A DNA stretch of 64,000 nucleotides from Flavobacterium anhuiense (lineage in GTDB: Bacteria > Bacteroidota > Bacteroidia > Flavobacteriales > Flavobacteriaceae), in NCBI RefSeq assembly GCF_900101855.1, contig NZ_FMVC01000002.1, positions 439,599 to 503,598 on the forward strand, written 5' to 3'. Of the stretch, positions 17,903 to 26,187 are shown in pieces. How positions within the stretch are numbered: the first letter of the stretch is position 1; each line of letters starts with the position of its first letter. Under the pieces are notes generated by a model. The model was given only the letters and a program-made list of their open reading frames with translations. It was not told where the DNA came from and did not search any database. The position numbers and the translations under genes are program-made.

Positions 17903-19480
17903 ATGAGAACATTTTATTCATTCACCGTAATTTTAGGTTTGAGTTTTTTTGTATTTTCTTTTAACAGTTTTGAAAAAAGTGATTTCATATATAAGAATAC
18001 AAAAGCTTCAAATCATTCAACCTTTTACCACAATTCAGATGATGTAAACGAAATTTCGAACGACTTCTTTAAAAGATATTCTGATTTGAAAAAATATAAA
18101 TCGGAAGTTATGTCGTTGTACAAAAACCGAACGCTTGGAACTATTTGGTTTGACGAAGATGAAATTAACGAGTTTGGTTCTGTTTTGTATGAAAAAGCAA
18201 AAAAAACAAATGACTTAATCATTCCTTATCAAAAAGAAATTGATCAATTGTTTAGCGCTTCATCAGATAAAAGCACTCTTTCTCAAACGGATGCAGATAT
18301 GCTTTTAAGTTCATTGTATGTATTGTACACTAAGAAAAATAATGCTGATAAAAAAAGAATTGCTTATGATGCCATGCTGAAAGATTTCTTAAACTATAGC
18401 ACATTAGAAGAAGAAACAACAGCAGTTGCAACCAATGAAAAAGTTGAATTTGATCAGTATTACAAATTGCAAGATGCTCTAAAAAAATACAAAAGATTAG
18501 AAAAATCCAGCAAATACAAACCTATTGTTCCAGAAGAATCTCCATATAAAGAGTTGCGTCCAGATGCGGTTTCAAGCACCATTTCACAGGTTAGAACTCG
18601 CTTGTACTTATTAGGAGATTTAAAAACCGATTCTAAAAGCAAAGTTTATGATCGTGAATTGATGGATGCTGTAATGAAATACAAAGTCCGCAACGGATTT
18701 AAACCTAATTACATCTTGGCTCAAGAACATATTGATGAAATGAATATTCCGCTTGAAGACAAGGTAGCAACTTTAAAACTTAACATGGAAAGATGTCGTG
18801 AAATTTCGGCTAAAATTGCTGCAAGCGACGAATATGTTTTAGTTAACGTTCCTTCTTATGAATTGTTTTATGTTAAAAACGGAAAAGTAGTTTTAACTTC
18901 TCCTGTATTTGTTGGAGCGCCTTTGACTAAAACCACGATTTTTAATGGAGAAATTGACCGAATTGTTTTTAGCCCATATTGGACAGTGCCTCAAAGCATT
19001 GTGCAAAATGAGTTAAGATCTAAAATTGCTGCAGATCCAAATTATCTTGCAGAAAAAAATATGGAGATGGTTAACGGCCAAGTAAGACAAAAACCAGGAC
19101 CAGACAATTCTTTAGGATTGGTAAAATTTATGTTTCCAAATCCTGATGATATTTATATGCACGATACGCCATCTAAAACTTTGTTTGACTTTGAAAAAAG
19201 AACTTTCAGCCACGGATGCATTAATGTAAAAATGGCAAAAGAACTTGCTGTGGCCATGCTGAAAGATTATCCAGAATGGACCCAAGCAAAAATCGACAAA
19301 GCTATGGCGGGTAAAGTAGAAAACAGTTTTAAGCTGTCTAAAAAAGTGCCTATTTTCATTACGTATTTTACTTCATTAGTAAATGAAAAAGGTGAAATTG
19401 GCTTCTTTCAGGATGTATATGAAAAAGACGCCGATCTAAATCGTGAAGTACTTCCTGACGCAGCAACTGTAAATCAATAA
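17903..19480 (+). CDS. L,D-transpeptidase (YcbB-like, YkuD domain)
   Basis: 525 aa with an N-terminal signal or anchor sequence (FYSFTVILGLSFFVFSFNSF). Residues about 215-270 resemble a peptidoglycan-binding-like helical module (SSTISQVRTRLYLLGDL). A YkuD catalytic domain follows, with conserved MHDTPSK and the active-site motif SHGCINV (Ser436-His437-Gly438-Cys439). These enzymes make 3-3 crosslinks in peptidoglycan or attach proteins to it, in the periplasm. It stands alone with its own terminator. Length and domain order match the YcbB/LdtD type rather than the short Erf/YbiS type. Confidence 0.9.
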   Translation: MRTFYSFTVILGLSFFVFSFNSFEKSDFIYKNTKASNHSTFYHNSDDVNEISNDFFKRYSDLKKYKSEVMSLYKNRTLGTIWFDEDEINEFGSVLYEKAKKTNDLIIPYQKEIDQLFSASSDKSTLSQTDADMLLSSLYVLYTKKNNADKKRIAYDAMLKDFLNYSTLEEETTAVATNEKVEFDQYYKLQDALKKYKRLEKSSKYKPIVPEESPYKELRPDAVSSTISQVRTRLYLLGDLKTDSKSKVYDRELMDAVMKYKVRNGFKPNYILAQEHIDEMNIPLEDKVATLKLNMERCREISAKIAASDEYVLVNVPSYELFYVKNGKVVLTSPVFVGAPLTKTTIFNGEIDRIVFSPYWTVPQSIVQNELRSKIAADPNYLAEKNMEMVNGQVRQKPGPDNSLGLVKFMFPNPDDIYMHDTPSKTLFDFEKRTFSHGCINVKMAKELAVAMLKDYPEWTQAKIDKAMAGKVENSFKLSKKVPIFITYFTSLVNEKGEIGFFQDVYEKDADLNREVLPDAATVNQ

Positions 19481-19498
19481 TTTACGCCAATAATTTTT

Positions 19499-19541
19499 GA
19501 GGGAATTTATCAAAAGTATATTTGATAGATTCCCTCTTTCT
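19499..19541 (+). terminator. terminator of the L,D-transpeptidase gene
   Basis: Stem GAGGGAATTTATCAAA / TTTGATAGATTCCCTC (one bulge or mismatch), followed by TTTCT. Confidence 0.8.
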
Positions 19542-19677
19542 ATTTTAGTCTCAATTCAAAAATGCCGTAAAGTATTATTCTTAAATCTTTTAAAGGCAAT
19601 AATTTTTTTAGAATCTTCTTTTTTTGCACCATAATTCAGCTTCATTTTTTTTATAAAATGTTTAAAAGTAAACTATT

Positions 19678-20022
19678 ATGAAAACAAATAATATTGAAGG
19701 ACTTACCATGTTCGAAATAAACGTTTTAATTCAACAGGGAGGAAAATTTATTATGTTTCCTTTTATTGTTTCTGAAATGGTAAAGAAAAACAAGGCACCC
19801 AACATATATTTTATCCGTCCAAATGAAGGCACATTTAAATATGCCTTGAAACACTTTCTTCTGAATTTGTCCGTAAGTTGGCGTATTTTTCCATATGCCC
19901 CCATTTATGTAGTAAAATCGCTGTTTTATTTCCTAAAAGGCGGAAAAGATTATACAGAAACTATATTAAAAGATTTAAATTCTAATAAACCCACTTACAA
20001 GCCATCGAAATTATCTTTTTAA
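19678..20022 (+). CDS. hypothetical protein, 114 aa
   Basis: MKTNNIEGLTMFEINVLIQQ... with moderately hydrophobic stretches (GGKFIMFPFIVSEM; FLLNLSVSWRIFPYAPIYVVKSLFYFL), no signal peptide, and a proline/lysine tail. Codon use matches the neighbours, and it is followed by a clear terminator, so it is likely real. The second hydrophobic stretch could touch the membrane. I recognise no family; no operon partner. Confidence 0.7.
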   Translation: MKTNNIEGLTMFEINVLIQQGGKFIMFPFIVSEMVKKNKAPNIYFIRPNEGTFKYALKHFLLNLSVSWRIFPYAPIYVVKSLFYFLKGGKDYTETILKDLNSNKPTYKPSKLSF

Positions 20023-20039
20023 GTTTAAAAGCTTTCTAA

Positions 20040-20076
20040 AAATCATCTTACAAGTTGCATAAGGTGATTTTTTTTA
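20040..20076 (+). terminator. terminator after the 114-aa gene
   Basis: Stem AATCATCTTA / TAAGGTGATT (one G-U pair) around CAAGTTGCA, followed by T-rich sequence. Confidence 0.8.
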
Positions 20077-20187
20077 TTCTAAATCGACTATTTTTAAAGA
20101 TTTGAATATCAATATTTTTCCCAAAAATACTCTTAAAACATAAGAATTTTATCCTTACTTTAGCTCTATCGTATATATCTAAAACTC

Positions 20188-20616
20188 ATGTTTATGGAAG
20201 ATTCCAACGAATTGGTTCAAAGTAAAAGCTGGCTAAACCGAAACTGGAAATGGCTTATTCCAAGCGGATGCTTAACACTTATCATATTAGTGGCTTTATT
20301 TATTGGGGGAATTTTCTATGAAGTAACTTCCGTATTAAAAGATTCTGAGGCTTATAAAGAATCTATGACAGCAGTACAAAATAATAAATTAGTAGTTGAG
20401 AGGCTCGGATCTCCAATAGAAACAGACGGAATCGTTTCTGGAAGTGTCACTTCTTCCAATAATCTTAGAACTTGCGATGTGCAAGTTCCGATAAAAGGCC
20501 CTAAGGGCAAAGCAACATTATTTGTTGTTGGTGAAAAAAGAGGAAAATGGAAATACAGTGAAATGTCTGTCTATATTGAAAAAACAAATGAAAAAATAGA
20601 TTTATTGCAGCCATAA
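20188..20616 (+). CDS. cytochrome c oxidase assembly factor Coa1-family membrane protein
   Basis: 142 aa; start at 20188 or at a second ATG two codons on. One membrane helix (WLIPSGCLTLIILVALFIGGIFY, about 25-47) follows a short basic N-terminus. Outside lies a small domain: AVQNNKLVVERLGSPIETDGIVSGSVTSSN ... DVQVPIKGPKGKATLFVVGEKRGKWKYSEMSVYI. This pattern (new residue-pair after a TM, then I.GPKG.A....A.K..G.W......V) is that of the Coa1/Tim21-like family. Bacterial members have no proven function; a role in oxidase assembly is by family name only. It leads a likely two-gene unit with the next gene (28-base gap). Confidence 0.75.
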   Translation: MFMEDSNELVQSKSWLNRNWKWLIPSGCLTLIILVALFIGGIFYEVTSVLKDSEAYKESMTAVQNNKLVVERLGSPIETDGIVSGSVTSSNNLRTCDVQVPIKGPKGKATLFVVGEKRGKWKYSEMSVYIEKTNEKIDLLQP

Positions 20617-20644
20617 AAATCTATAGCCCTAATAAAAATTATAA

Positions 20645-21208
20645 ATGAAATCTTTTTTTAGTCTATTCTTAGGACTTTTTCTGTGTGTTTCTTCTTTCGC
20701 ACAATCTGCCGAAAATTATCACGTTTACCCCAATCAAATCAAACGGTTCTCAAAACCTGCTAGAATATTACACAATGATATTAATGCAGAGGGAAATGGC
20801 TCTATTGAATTTACAAATGCCAAAAACCAAATACTGCGTTTTAGATTGCAAAACAATAAACTTCAATTAGGATCTTGTAGGATTGCCTTTGAAATATATT
20901 ATTATGAAAATAATTATTTGAGAAGAATTGAATCGCTTGACAGCAACGGAAATTTGATTGGTTGCAATTTAAAACTAAACGGAGAAGCTGTTACTGAATA
21001 TATTGTCGAAAAACCTTACTTGTATCTCCAAAAAAAGAAACTGATTGATGATGCCGAAGGAAACATTGATATGAAAGATGATTCTAATGATAAAATCATT
21101 CGAGTTCAATATTTTGATGCTCATAATAAACCTATAATACTTTCAAAACCCGTTTATATTTCTAGTAAAACCTACTGGCAAGATAATATTCGCATGGGAT
21201 GGCCATAA
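20645..21208 (+). CDS. hypothetical secreted protein, 187 aa
   Basis: Signal peptide MKSFFSLFLGLFLCVSSFAQ, then a beta-rich mature part (YHVYPNQIKRFSKPARILHNDINAEGNGSIEFTN; RRIESLDSNGNLIG; IIRVQYFDAHNKPIILSKPVYISSKTYWQDNIRMGWP). The Y-D--G-xI pattern recalls YD-type or lipocalin-like strands, but no family is recognised. It lies 28 bases downstream of the Coa1-like gene and is probably co-transcribed. Exported, soluble; role unknown. Confidence 0.75.
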   Translation: MKSFFSLFLGLFLCVSSFAQSAENYHVYPNQIKRFSKPARILHNDINAEGNGSIEFTNAKNQILRFRLQNNKLQLGSCRIAFEIYYYENNYLRRIESLDSNGNLIGCNLKLNGEAVTEYIVEKPYLYLQKKKLIDDAEGNIDMKDDSNDKIIRVQYFDAHNKPIILSKPVYISSKTYWQDNIRMGWP

Positions 21209-21350
21209 ATTAAGATGGAAAAAATGGAGGTTCTAAGTCGCTAAATCCTCTTATGTTAAGTTTACAACAAAATGTTAGTTTGCTTAAAATAAAATTGTGG
21301 CGTTATTTTTGAATAAGTAGTATTTTTGAAACTTAAACTAAACCCCCATA

Positions 21351-22070
21351 ATGAAAAAGATTTTACTATTAGCCGTTACATTTTCTCTTACTTCGTGCGC
21401 ACAGGTACAACAGACTTTAAATCAATTGCCACAAATCGCATCCCAGATTCCAACAACAGGAACTGTTGATATTGCTTCCGGATTAAAAGAAGCTTTAAAT
21501 AAAGGAATTACACAACAAGTAAGTAAATTAACCGCCGTAGATGGTTTTTATAAAAACGAAGCTGTAAAAATTTTAATGCCTGAAGAATTACAAAAAGTAG
21601 ATGCAACTCTACGTAAAGTGGGATTGAGCTCTCTTGCAGATGAAGGAATCAAAATGTTGAACCGCGCCGCAGAGGATGCTGTAAAAGAAGCTACTCCGAT
21701 TTTTGTTACAGCAGTAAAAAACATGACTTTTACAGATGCTAAAAACATTCTTTTAGGAAGTGACAATGCAGCAACAAATTATTTGCAAACCAGTACCACA
21801 ACTGCATTATATGCCAAATTTAATCCAGTAATAAAAAACTCTTTTGCAAAAGTAGGCGCAGATGCTGTCTGGACAAAAATTATAACAAAATACAACACTA
21901 TTCCATTAGTAAAAAAAGTAAATCCAGATTTGACTGATTATACAACCAATCAAGCTTTGTCTGGTGTTTTTAAAATGATTGCTGTTGAAGAAAAAGAAAT
22001 CAGAAATAATATTACTGCAAGAACAACGCCTTTATTACAAAAGGTTTTTGCAATGCAGGATGGAAAATAG
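21351..22070 (+). CDS. DUF4197 family lipoprotein
   Basis: 239 aa with a lipoprotein signal (MKKILLLAVTFSLTSCAQ, Cys at 16). The all-helical mature domain (IASGLKEALNKGITQQVSKLTAVDGFYKN; VKILMPEELQKVDATLRKVGLSSLADEGIKMLNRAAEDA; FTDAKNILLGSDNAATNYLQ) is the DUF4197 pattern, found in periplasmic lipoproteins of Bacteroidota and Proteobacteria. The biochemical role is not known. Two TATTTTTG elements (21304-21311, 21321-21328) upstream may serve as -7 sites. Confidence 0.85.
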   Translation: MKKILLLAVTFSLTSCAQVQQTLNQLPQIASQIPTTGTVDIASGLKEALNKGITQQVSKLTAVDGFYKNEAVKILMPEELQKVDATLRKVGLSSLADEGIKMLNRAAEDAVKEATPIFVTAVKNMTFTDAKNILLGSDNAATNYLQTSTTTALYAKFNPVIKNSFAKVGADAVWTKIITKYNTIPLVKKVNPDLTDYTTNQALSGVFKMIAVEEKEIRNNITARTTPLLQKVFAMQDGK

Positions 22071-22080
22071 TTTTTTCTTG

Positions 22081-22153
22081 TAAGGTTCAAAGGAACAAAG
22101 TTACAAAGGGACAAAACTACCTTTGCAACTTTGATCCTTTGTAACTTTGCAAC
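22081..22153. repeat. palindromic repeat between the DUF4197 gene and purU
   Basis: Arms AGGAACAAAGTTACAAAGG and CCTTTGTAACTTTGC-like sequence fold back over ACAAAACTACCTTTG. It may also terminate the upstream gene, though no clean T-run follows. Confidence 0.6.
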
Positions 22154-22175
22154 TAACCAAAACCAAAAGACCGTA

Positions 22176-23030
22176 ATGCAAAAAATTACCATACTTATTC
22201 ATTGCAAAGACCAAAAAGGAATTATTGCTGCAGTGACTACTTTTATTGCTAAAGTAGAAGGAAACATTACTTATATTGACCAACATGTTGATGTGGAGCA
22301 AAATGTGTTTTTTATGCGTTTAGAATGTGAATTTAGCAATCAAGGCAATAGCATTGAAGCCATAAAAGAAGAATTCAGCCAGACACTTGCTGCCGATTTT
22401 AATATGTCTTGGGATTTGTACAATCAGGAACAGAAACCTAAAATGGCTTTGTTTGTTTCTAAGTACGACCACTGTTTGTTTGACATTTTAGGACGTTACA
22501 GTGCTGATGAATTGGGTGTTGAAATTCCGATGATTATAAGCAATCATAATGATTTACGTTCGATCGCAGAACGTTTTGATATTCCGTTTCACTATGTTCC
22601 TTTTACAAAAGACAACAAAGAAGAAGGTGAAGCAAGGCAAATTGAGCTTTTAAAAAGATATCAAATCAATTTTATCGTTTTAGCGCGTTACATGCAGATT
22701 GTAACTCCAAAAGTGATTTCACTTTACGAAAATAAAATTATCAACATCCACCATTCATTCTTACCTGCTTTCCCAGGTGCAAAACCGTATCATTCGGCTT
22801 TTAAACGAGGCGTAAAAATTATTGGGGCAACAAGTCACTATGTAACAGAAGAACTGGATGAAGGTCCGATCATCGAACAAGATATTGCACGTGTTTCTCA
22901 TATTCACTCTGTAGAAGATTTCATCATGAAAGGCCGTGATTTGGAACGCATTGTTTTAGCAAGAGCCATTAAACTGCATGCTGAAAGAAAAACAATGGTT
23001 TATAGCAATAAGACAGTTGTTTTTTCTTAG
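22176..23030 (+). CDS. purU: formyltetrahydrofolate deformylase
   Basis: 284 aa from ATG 22176. An earlier in-frame ATG (22131) lies inside the palindromic repeat and is rejected. Residues 4-80 form an ACT regulatory domain (ILIHCKDQKGIIAAVTTFIAKVEGNI). Residues 88-270 form a formyl-transferase fold with INIHHSFLPAFPGAKPYHSAF (189-209) and LDEGPIIEQ including Asp228, the hydrolase variant of the GART-type active site. It hydrolyses 10-formyl-THF to formate and THF, balancing one-carbon pools. The combination ACT plus formyl transferase separates it from PurN. Monocistronic with a strong terminator. Confidence 0.95.
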   Translation: MQKITILIHCKDQKGIIAAVTTFIAKVEGNITYIDQHVDVEQNVFFMRLECEFSNQGNSIEAIKEEFSQTLAADFNMSWDLYNQEQKPKMALFVSKYDHCLFDILGRYSADELGVEIPMIISNHNDLRSIAERFDIPFHYVPFTKDNKEEGEARQIELLKRYQINFIVLARYMQIVTPKVISLYENKIINIHHSFLPAFPGAKPYHSAFKRGVKIIGATSHYVTEELDEGPIIEQDIARVSHIHSVEDFIMKGRDLERIVLARAIKLHAERKTMVYSNKTVVFS

Positions 23031-23078
23031 TTTTTAAGTTTCTGAGATACTCAGTTTCTGAGTTCTTTTATATAATAA

Positions 23079-23115
23079 ACCCGACAGGTTTTAAAATCTG
23101 TCGGGTTTTCTTTTT
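23079..23115 (+). terminator. terminator of purU
   Basis: Stem AACCCGACAG / CTGTCGGGTT around GTTTTAAAAT, then TTCTTTTT. Confidence 0.9.
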
Positions 23116-23376
23116 ATAAGCTCAAAAGTTGGCAAGAAAAACAAATCCATAACTTCTTATTTGACTCTTTTTCATTGTCAAAAAAGGGAGTTTATGCTAC
23201 AGTTGTTAATTTTTCACTTGATTCTATTTCATTGATTTTTAACATTTTATCATATACTGAGACTTATCCTTAGCACATTTATAAACAAAATTGATTGTTA
23301 TTGTATTATAATAATAAAAAATTATTTTTCGTTGCACAAAGCTCAAAACAGCTATTTTTCAAATCTTAACGTATGA

Positions 23377-23518
23377 CCAACAAAGTAATAACAAAACCTT
23401 AACAGCATAAAATTGATATATGTCGGACATTTGTAATGTAATAAACTGGTTATTTATTATTTTGGTTTTGGTTAGTTAAATGATGCCGGCGTCTTCGAGA
23501 TGCCGGCATTCTTTTTTT
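23377..23518 (+). ncRNA. candidate small RNA unit, copy 1, with intrinsic terminator
   Basis: This segment is repeated 401 bases downstream without indels over about 138 bases and with only about six substitutions. Five of these fall in the first part (possible promoter, around GGACATTTG at 23445-23453). From about 23460 to 23510 it is almost invariant: an unstructured T/G-rich stretch (ATTATTTTGGTTTTGGTTAG), then a strong hairpin ATGCCGGC - GTCTTCGAGA - TGCCGGCAT followed by TTCTTTTTTT. No open frame or start context is convincing. This looks like a short transcript ending in a terminator. Confidence 0.6.
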
Positions 23519-23777
23519 ATAATCTTTTGTTTCAGGTTTCATGTTTTTTTGTTTCAAGTTACAAAGCTATACGCATAGTTTTAGTGAAAGAGCGCAAAGA
23601 TTTTTTAATTGAAAGAAGTTTTAAATTTCGAACGCTTTATAAAAAAATTTTATTCCTATGACTGTCTGAAATGTCTAAACTTTTGCATTTATTCCGTGCA
23701 CCTATATGCTCCAACAACTTGAAACCTGAAACTTGAAACAACTGTTTTTACTGCAAGCTTTAGACATTAACTTATAT

Positions 23778-23915
23778 CCAACAAAGTAATAACAAGACCT
23801 TAACAGCATAAGATTAATATATGTCGGATATTTGTACTGTAATAAACTGGTTATTTATTATTTTGGTTTTGGTTAGTTAAATGATGCCGGCGTCTTCGAG
23901 ATGTCGGCATTCTTT
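23778..23915 (+). ncRNA. candidate small RNA unit, copy 2
   Basis: Near-identical to the unit at 23377-23518. In the hairpin the right arm reads TGTCGGCAT instead of TGCCGGCAT; the change keeps pairing as G-U, and the loop GTCTTCGAGA is unchanged. The upstream element reads GGATATTTG. The T-run is shorter (TTCTTTATAT). Confidence 0.6.
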
Positions 23916-23940
23916 ATATATGAAAGTTAGGTTTATTTTG

Positions 23941-24007
23941 TTTCACGTTTCATGTTTCATGTTTCACGTTTCATGTTTCATGTTTCACGTTTCATGTTTC
24001 ATGTTTC
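23941..24007. repeat. tandem heptamer array with 21-base higher-order period
   Basis: Units TTTCACG, TTTCATG, TTTCATG repeated three times, then TTTC. The ordered alternation shows that the array grew by copying 21-base blocks. It is derived from the 'gtttcatgtttca' repeat scattered in this region. Confidence 0.85.
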
Positions 24008-24025
24008 TTTACTTTGAACATAGTT

Positions 24026-24162
24026 TTAACGCAGAGAACGCAAAGTTTTTTCTCAAGAAGTTTGTATAAAAACACAAAGTTCGCAAAGCTTTGTCTAAAA
24101 AGCTTTGCGAACTTTCCGAACTTTACGAACTTTACGTTAATCTTAGCGCTCTTTGCGGTTAA
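24026..24162. repeat. palindromic 'cgcaaagttcgcaaag' element, copy 3
   Basis: Ends TTAACGCAGAGAACGCAAAG and CTTTGCGGTTAA. The centre is a fold-back of AAAGTTCGCAAAGCTTTG and AAAGCTTTGCGAACTTT. It is a tandem neighbour of copy 4 with a near-identical left half (AAGTTTTTTCTCAAGAAG). Confidence 0.8.
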
Positions 24163-24200
24163 ATTTTCAAGCCTCAAGTTGCTTCACTTTGAAAATAATT

Positions 24201-24332
24201 TTACCGCAAAGAACGCAAAGTTTTTTCTCAAGAAGTTTGTATAACAACATAAAGTTCGCAAAGCTTTGTCTAAAAAACTTTGCGAACTTTGCGTTCCCGA
24301 TAGCTATCGGGATTGCGTTCTTTGCGGTTAAA
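24201..24332. repeat. palindromic 'cgcaaagttcgcaaag' element, copy 4
   Basis: Ends TTACCGCAAAGAACGC and GCGTTCTTTGCGGTTAA. It carries the embedded palindrome CCCGATAGCTATCGGG on its right side, as copy 1 does on its left. Confidence 0.85.
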
Positions 24333-24370
24333 CTCTCAACAACTTGAAGCCTGAAACCTGAAACAAAAAG

Positions 24371-25171
24371 CTAATTCTTCAATCTTTCGTGCAGTAATTT
24401 GAAATACGAAAAAGCTTTTAGCAATCTACTGCCGTGCCAAGAGAACATTTCGCCGTCAACAAAAATAGTTTTGGCGTGATGTGTAAATCTTCCTATTTCG
24501 AAAGCATCTTCTTCTTTAAAAGGATAAGGTTCAGAAGAAAGAAAAACAATATCAGGATCACCTTCTAAACGCATTTTCTTTAATTCGATTTCAGGATAGC
24601 GGCCTTTATCTTCGTAGATGTTTTTAAAATGATTCAGTTTAAGCAACTCATTGATATAAGTGTCATTTCCAGCTACCATATATGGATTTTTCCAAATAAA
24701 ATAGGCTGCTTTCTTTTCTTTTATATCCTTTATATAATTTTTGAAATCGCTCAAGGCGAAAGCTAATTTGTTGTTCCATTTCTGAGCTTCGGTTCTGCAA
24801 TTGAATAATTGTCCAAAATCTGAAATCATTTGGAAATTATCTTCAATAGAAACAATATTAGTCACCCAAACAGGACAAATTGCGCTTAACTGTTCTACAA
24901 TCTCAAGCGTGTTTTCTTCTTTATTGCAGATAATAATGTCTGGTTCTAAAAGCTTTATTTTTTCGAAGTGAATTTTCTTCGTTCCGCCAACAATCTTTTT
25001 GATAGATTTAAGATGAAACGGATGAACACAAAACTTCGTTATTCCGATAATTTTTTCTTCTAAACCTAAATCATATAATAATTCAGTTTGCGAAGGTACA
25101 AGAGAAATAATTCGTTTTGGAGCTGTTTCGAAAGTATGAATAATACCAAGCTGGTCTGCTAATTGTTTCAT
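24371..25171 (-). CDS. BtuF-like helical-backbone metal/cobalamin-binding protein without signal peptide
   Basis: 266 aa. Opening motif RIISLVPSQTELLYDLGLEEKIIGIT (about 20-45) and IVGGTKKIHFEKIKLLEPDIIICNKEEN belong to the BtuF/periplasmic-binding TroA-like fold; later PDIVFLSSEPYPFKEED and a C-terminal VDGEMFSWHGSRLLKAF. BtuF proteins bind vitamin B12 and pass it to BtuCD in the periplasm, but this protein starts MKQLADQLGIIHTF with no signal peptide, so it may be cytosolic. No ABC permease or ATPase is adjacent. B12 use in this genome is shown by icmF. The ligand remains a guess; haem or another metal chelate is possible. Confidence 0.8.
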   Translation of the reverse strand: MKQLADQLGIIHTFETAPKRIISLVPSQTELLYDLGLEEKIIGITKFCVHPFHLKSIKKIVGGTKKIHFEKIKLLEPDIIICNKEENTLEIVEQLSAICPVWVTNIVSIEDNFQMISDFGQLFNCRTEAQKWNNKLAFALSDFKNYIKDIKEKKAAYFIWKNPYMVAGNDTYINELLKLNHFKNIYEDKGRYPEIELKKMRLEGDPDIVFLSSEPYPFKEEDAFEIGRFTHHAKTIFVDGEMFSWHGSRLLKAFSYFKLLHERLKN

Positions 25172-25215
25172 GTTTCAAGTCTTTTTTGTTTTCAAGTTAT
25201 TTGGGCTTGTGGTTT

Positions 25216-25302
25216 TTAACCGCAAAGTTCGCAAGGTTTCTTTACGCAAAGTTCGCAAAGCTTTGCGCTCATAGCGTAACTCTTTGCGAACTTTGCGGTT
25301 AA
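25216..25302. repeat. palindromic 'cgcaaagttcgcaaag' element, copy 5
   Basis: Ends TTAACCGCAAAGTTCGC and GCGAACTTTGCGGTTAA, perfectly inverted over 17 bases. It fills the gap between pyrF and the BtuF-like gene. Confidence 0.85.
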
Positions 25303-25321
25303 ATTATGTTCAAAGCAAACT

Positions 25322-26149
25322 TTAAACCTGCAACTTCAAACCAATAATCTCAGCCATTTCCTGTTGCACTTTCAAAGCTTCTTCTCTTGCTTTTTCAGCA
25401 AAATCGGTTCCTTTTGAAGCGTAAATAATCGCTCTTGCAGAATTTACCAAAAGACCTACCATATCATTCATTCCATATTTGCAAACTTCAGATAAGCTTC
25501 CGCCTTGAGCACCGATTCCAGGAACCAATAAGAAACTATCAGGAACAATTTTTCTGATTTCTGTAAAGTATTCTGCTTTGGTTGCACCAACAACATACAT
25601 TAGGTTTTCGCTGTTTTTCCAAGTTTTAGAAGTTTCTAGAACTTGTTTGTACAATTCCTTTCCGTTTGTATTTAAAGTCTGAAAATCGAAAGCTCCTTCA
25701 TTAGAAGTCAAAGCTAGCATGATGGTGTGTTTATTTTCGAAAGCTAGAAAAGGCTCCACAGAGTCCTTTCCCATATAAGGAGCAACGGTTACACTATCAA
25801 AATTAAGGTCTTCAAAAAAAGCTTTGGCATACATGCTTGAAGTATTCCCGATATCACCTCGTTTTGCATCTGCAATCGTAAAAATATCAGGATAATTTTC
25901 GTTGATATAATTAATTGTTTTTTGCAGAGACATCCACCCTTTTATTCCGTATGCCTCAAAAAAAGCGGTGTTTGGTTTGTATCCAACAGTCAGATTATGA
26001 GTGGCATCAATAATAGCTTTATTAAATTCGAAAATAGGATCTTCGGTTTCTAATAAATGTTGCGGAATCTTAGTCAGATCAGGATCTAAACCAACGCATA
26101 AAAATGATTTTTTTTGAAGAATTTGTTCGTGTAGTTGTTGTGTTGTCAT
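25322..26149 (-). CDS. pyrF: orotidine 5'-phosphate decarboxylase
   Basis: 275 aa, the long 'type 2' form. Key parts: [10 protein letters not shown] (16-25), [12 protein letters not shown] (55-66, catalytic Lys58 region), catalytic [10 protein letters not shown] (94-103), [13 protein letters not shown] and the phosphate-binding PGIGAQGG. It performs the last step of UMP synthesis in the cytosol. A perfect -7 element TAATTTTG lies 20 bases upstream of the ATG. Monocistronic; a palindromic repeat follows. Confidence 0.95.
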   Translation of the reverse strand: MTTQQLHEQILQKKSFLCVGLDPDLTKIPQHLLETEDPIFEFNKAIIDATHNLTVGYKPNTAFFEAYGIKGWMSLQKTINYINENYPDIFTIADAKRGDIGNTSSMYAKAFFEDLNFDSVTVAPYMGKDSVEPFLAFENKHTIMLALTSNEGAFDFQTLNTNGKELYKQVLETSKTWKNSENLMYVVGATKAEYFTEIRKIVPDSFLLVPGIGAQGGSLSEVCKYGMNDMVGLLVNSARAIIYASKGTDFAEKAREEALKVQQEMAEIIGLKLQV

Positions 26150-26169
26150 ATTCTTTTTTTCTTGTGCGG

Positions 26170-26177
26170 CAAAATTA
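26170..26177 (-). promoter_or_regulatory. -7 element of pyrF
   Basis: TAATTTTG on the minus strand, inside TTTGTAATTTTGCCG, a 15-mer found also upstream of prfA (34403-34410). Confidence 0.55.
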
Positions 26178-26187
26178 CAAATTATAA

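Larger units (their letters stand above)
23116..24370. other. 1.25-kb gene-free region rich in repeats and sRNA-like units
   Basis: No believable protein gene. Contains two near-identical 138-base units (23377 and 23778), fragments of a 'gtttcaagtttcaggttt' repeat (about 23528-23565, 23716-23746, 24339-24363), a heptamer array (23941-24007) and two tandem palindromic elements (24026-24332). 23161-23370 is plain AT-rich sequence. Confidence 0.75.

Noticed and set aside
23941..24007. Possible CRISPR array
   Set aside because: Contiguous heptamers without spacers and no cas genes.
23881..24347. Short overlapping frames giving similar peptides (LTQRTQSFFSRSLY)
   Set aside because: They arise from the tandem palindromic elements and the heptamer array; similarity of peptides only reflects repeat DNA.
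24371..25215. Cobalamin riboswitch upstream of the BtuF-like gene
   Set aside because: The upstream gap is filled by a palindromic repeat and shows no B12-box-like sequence.
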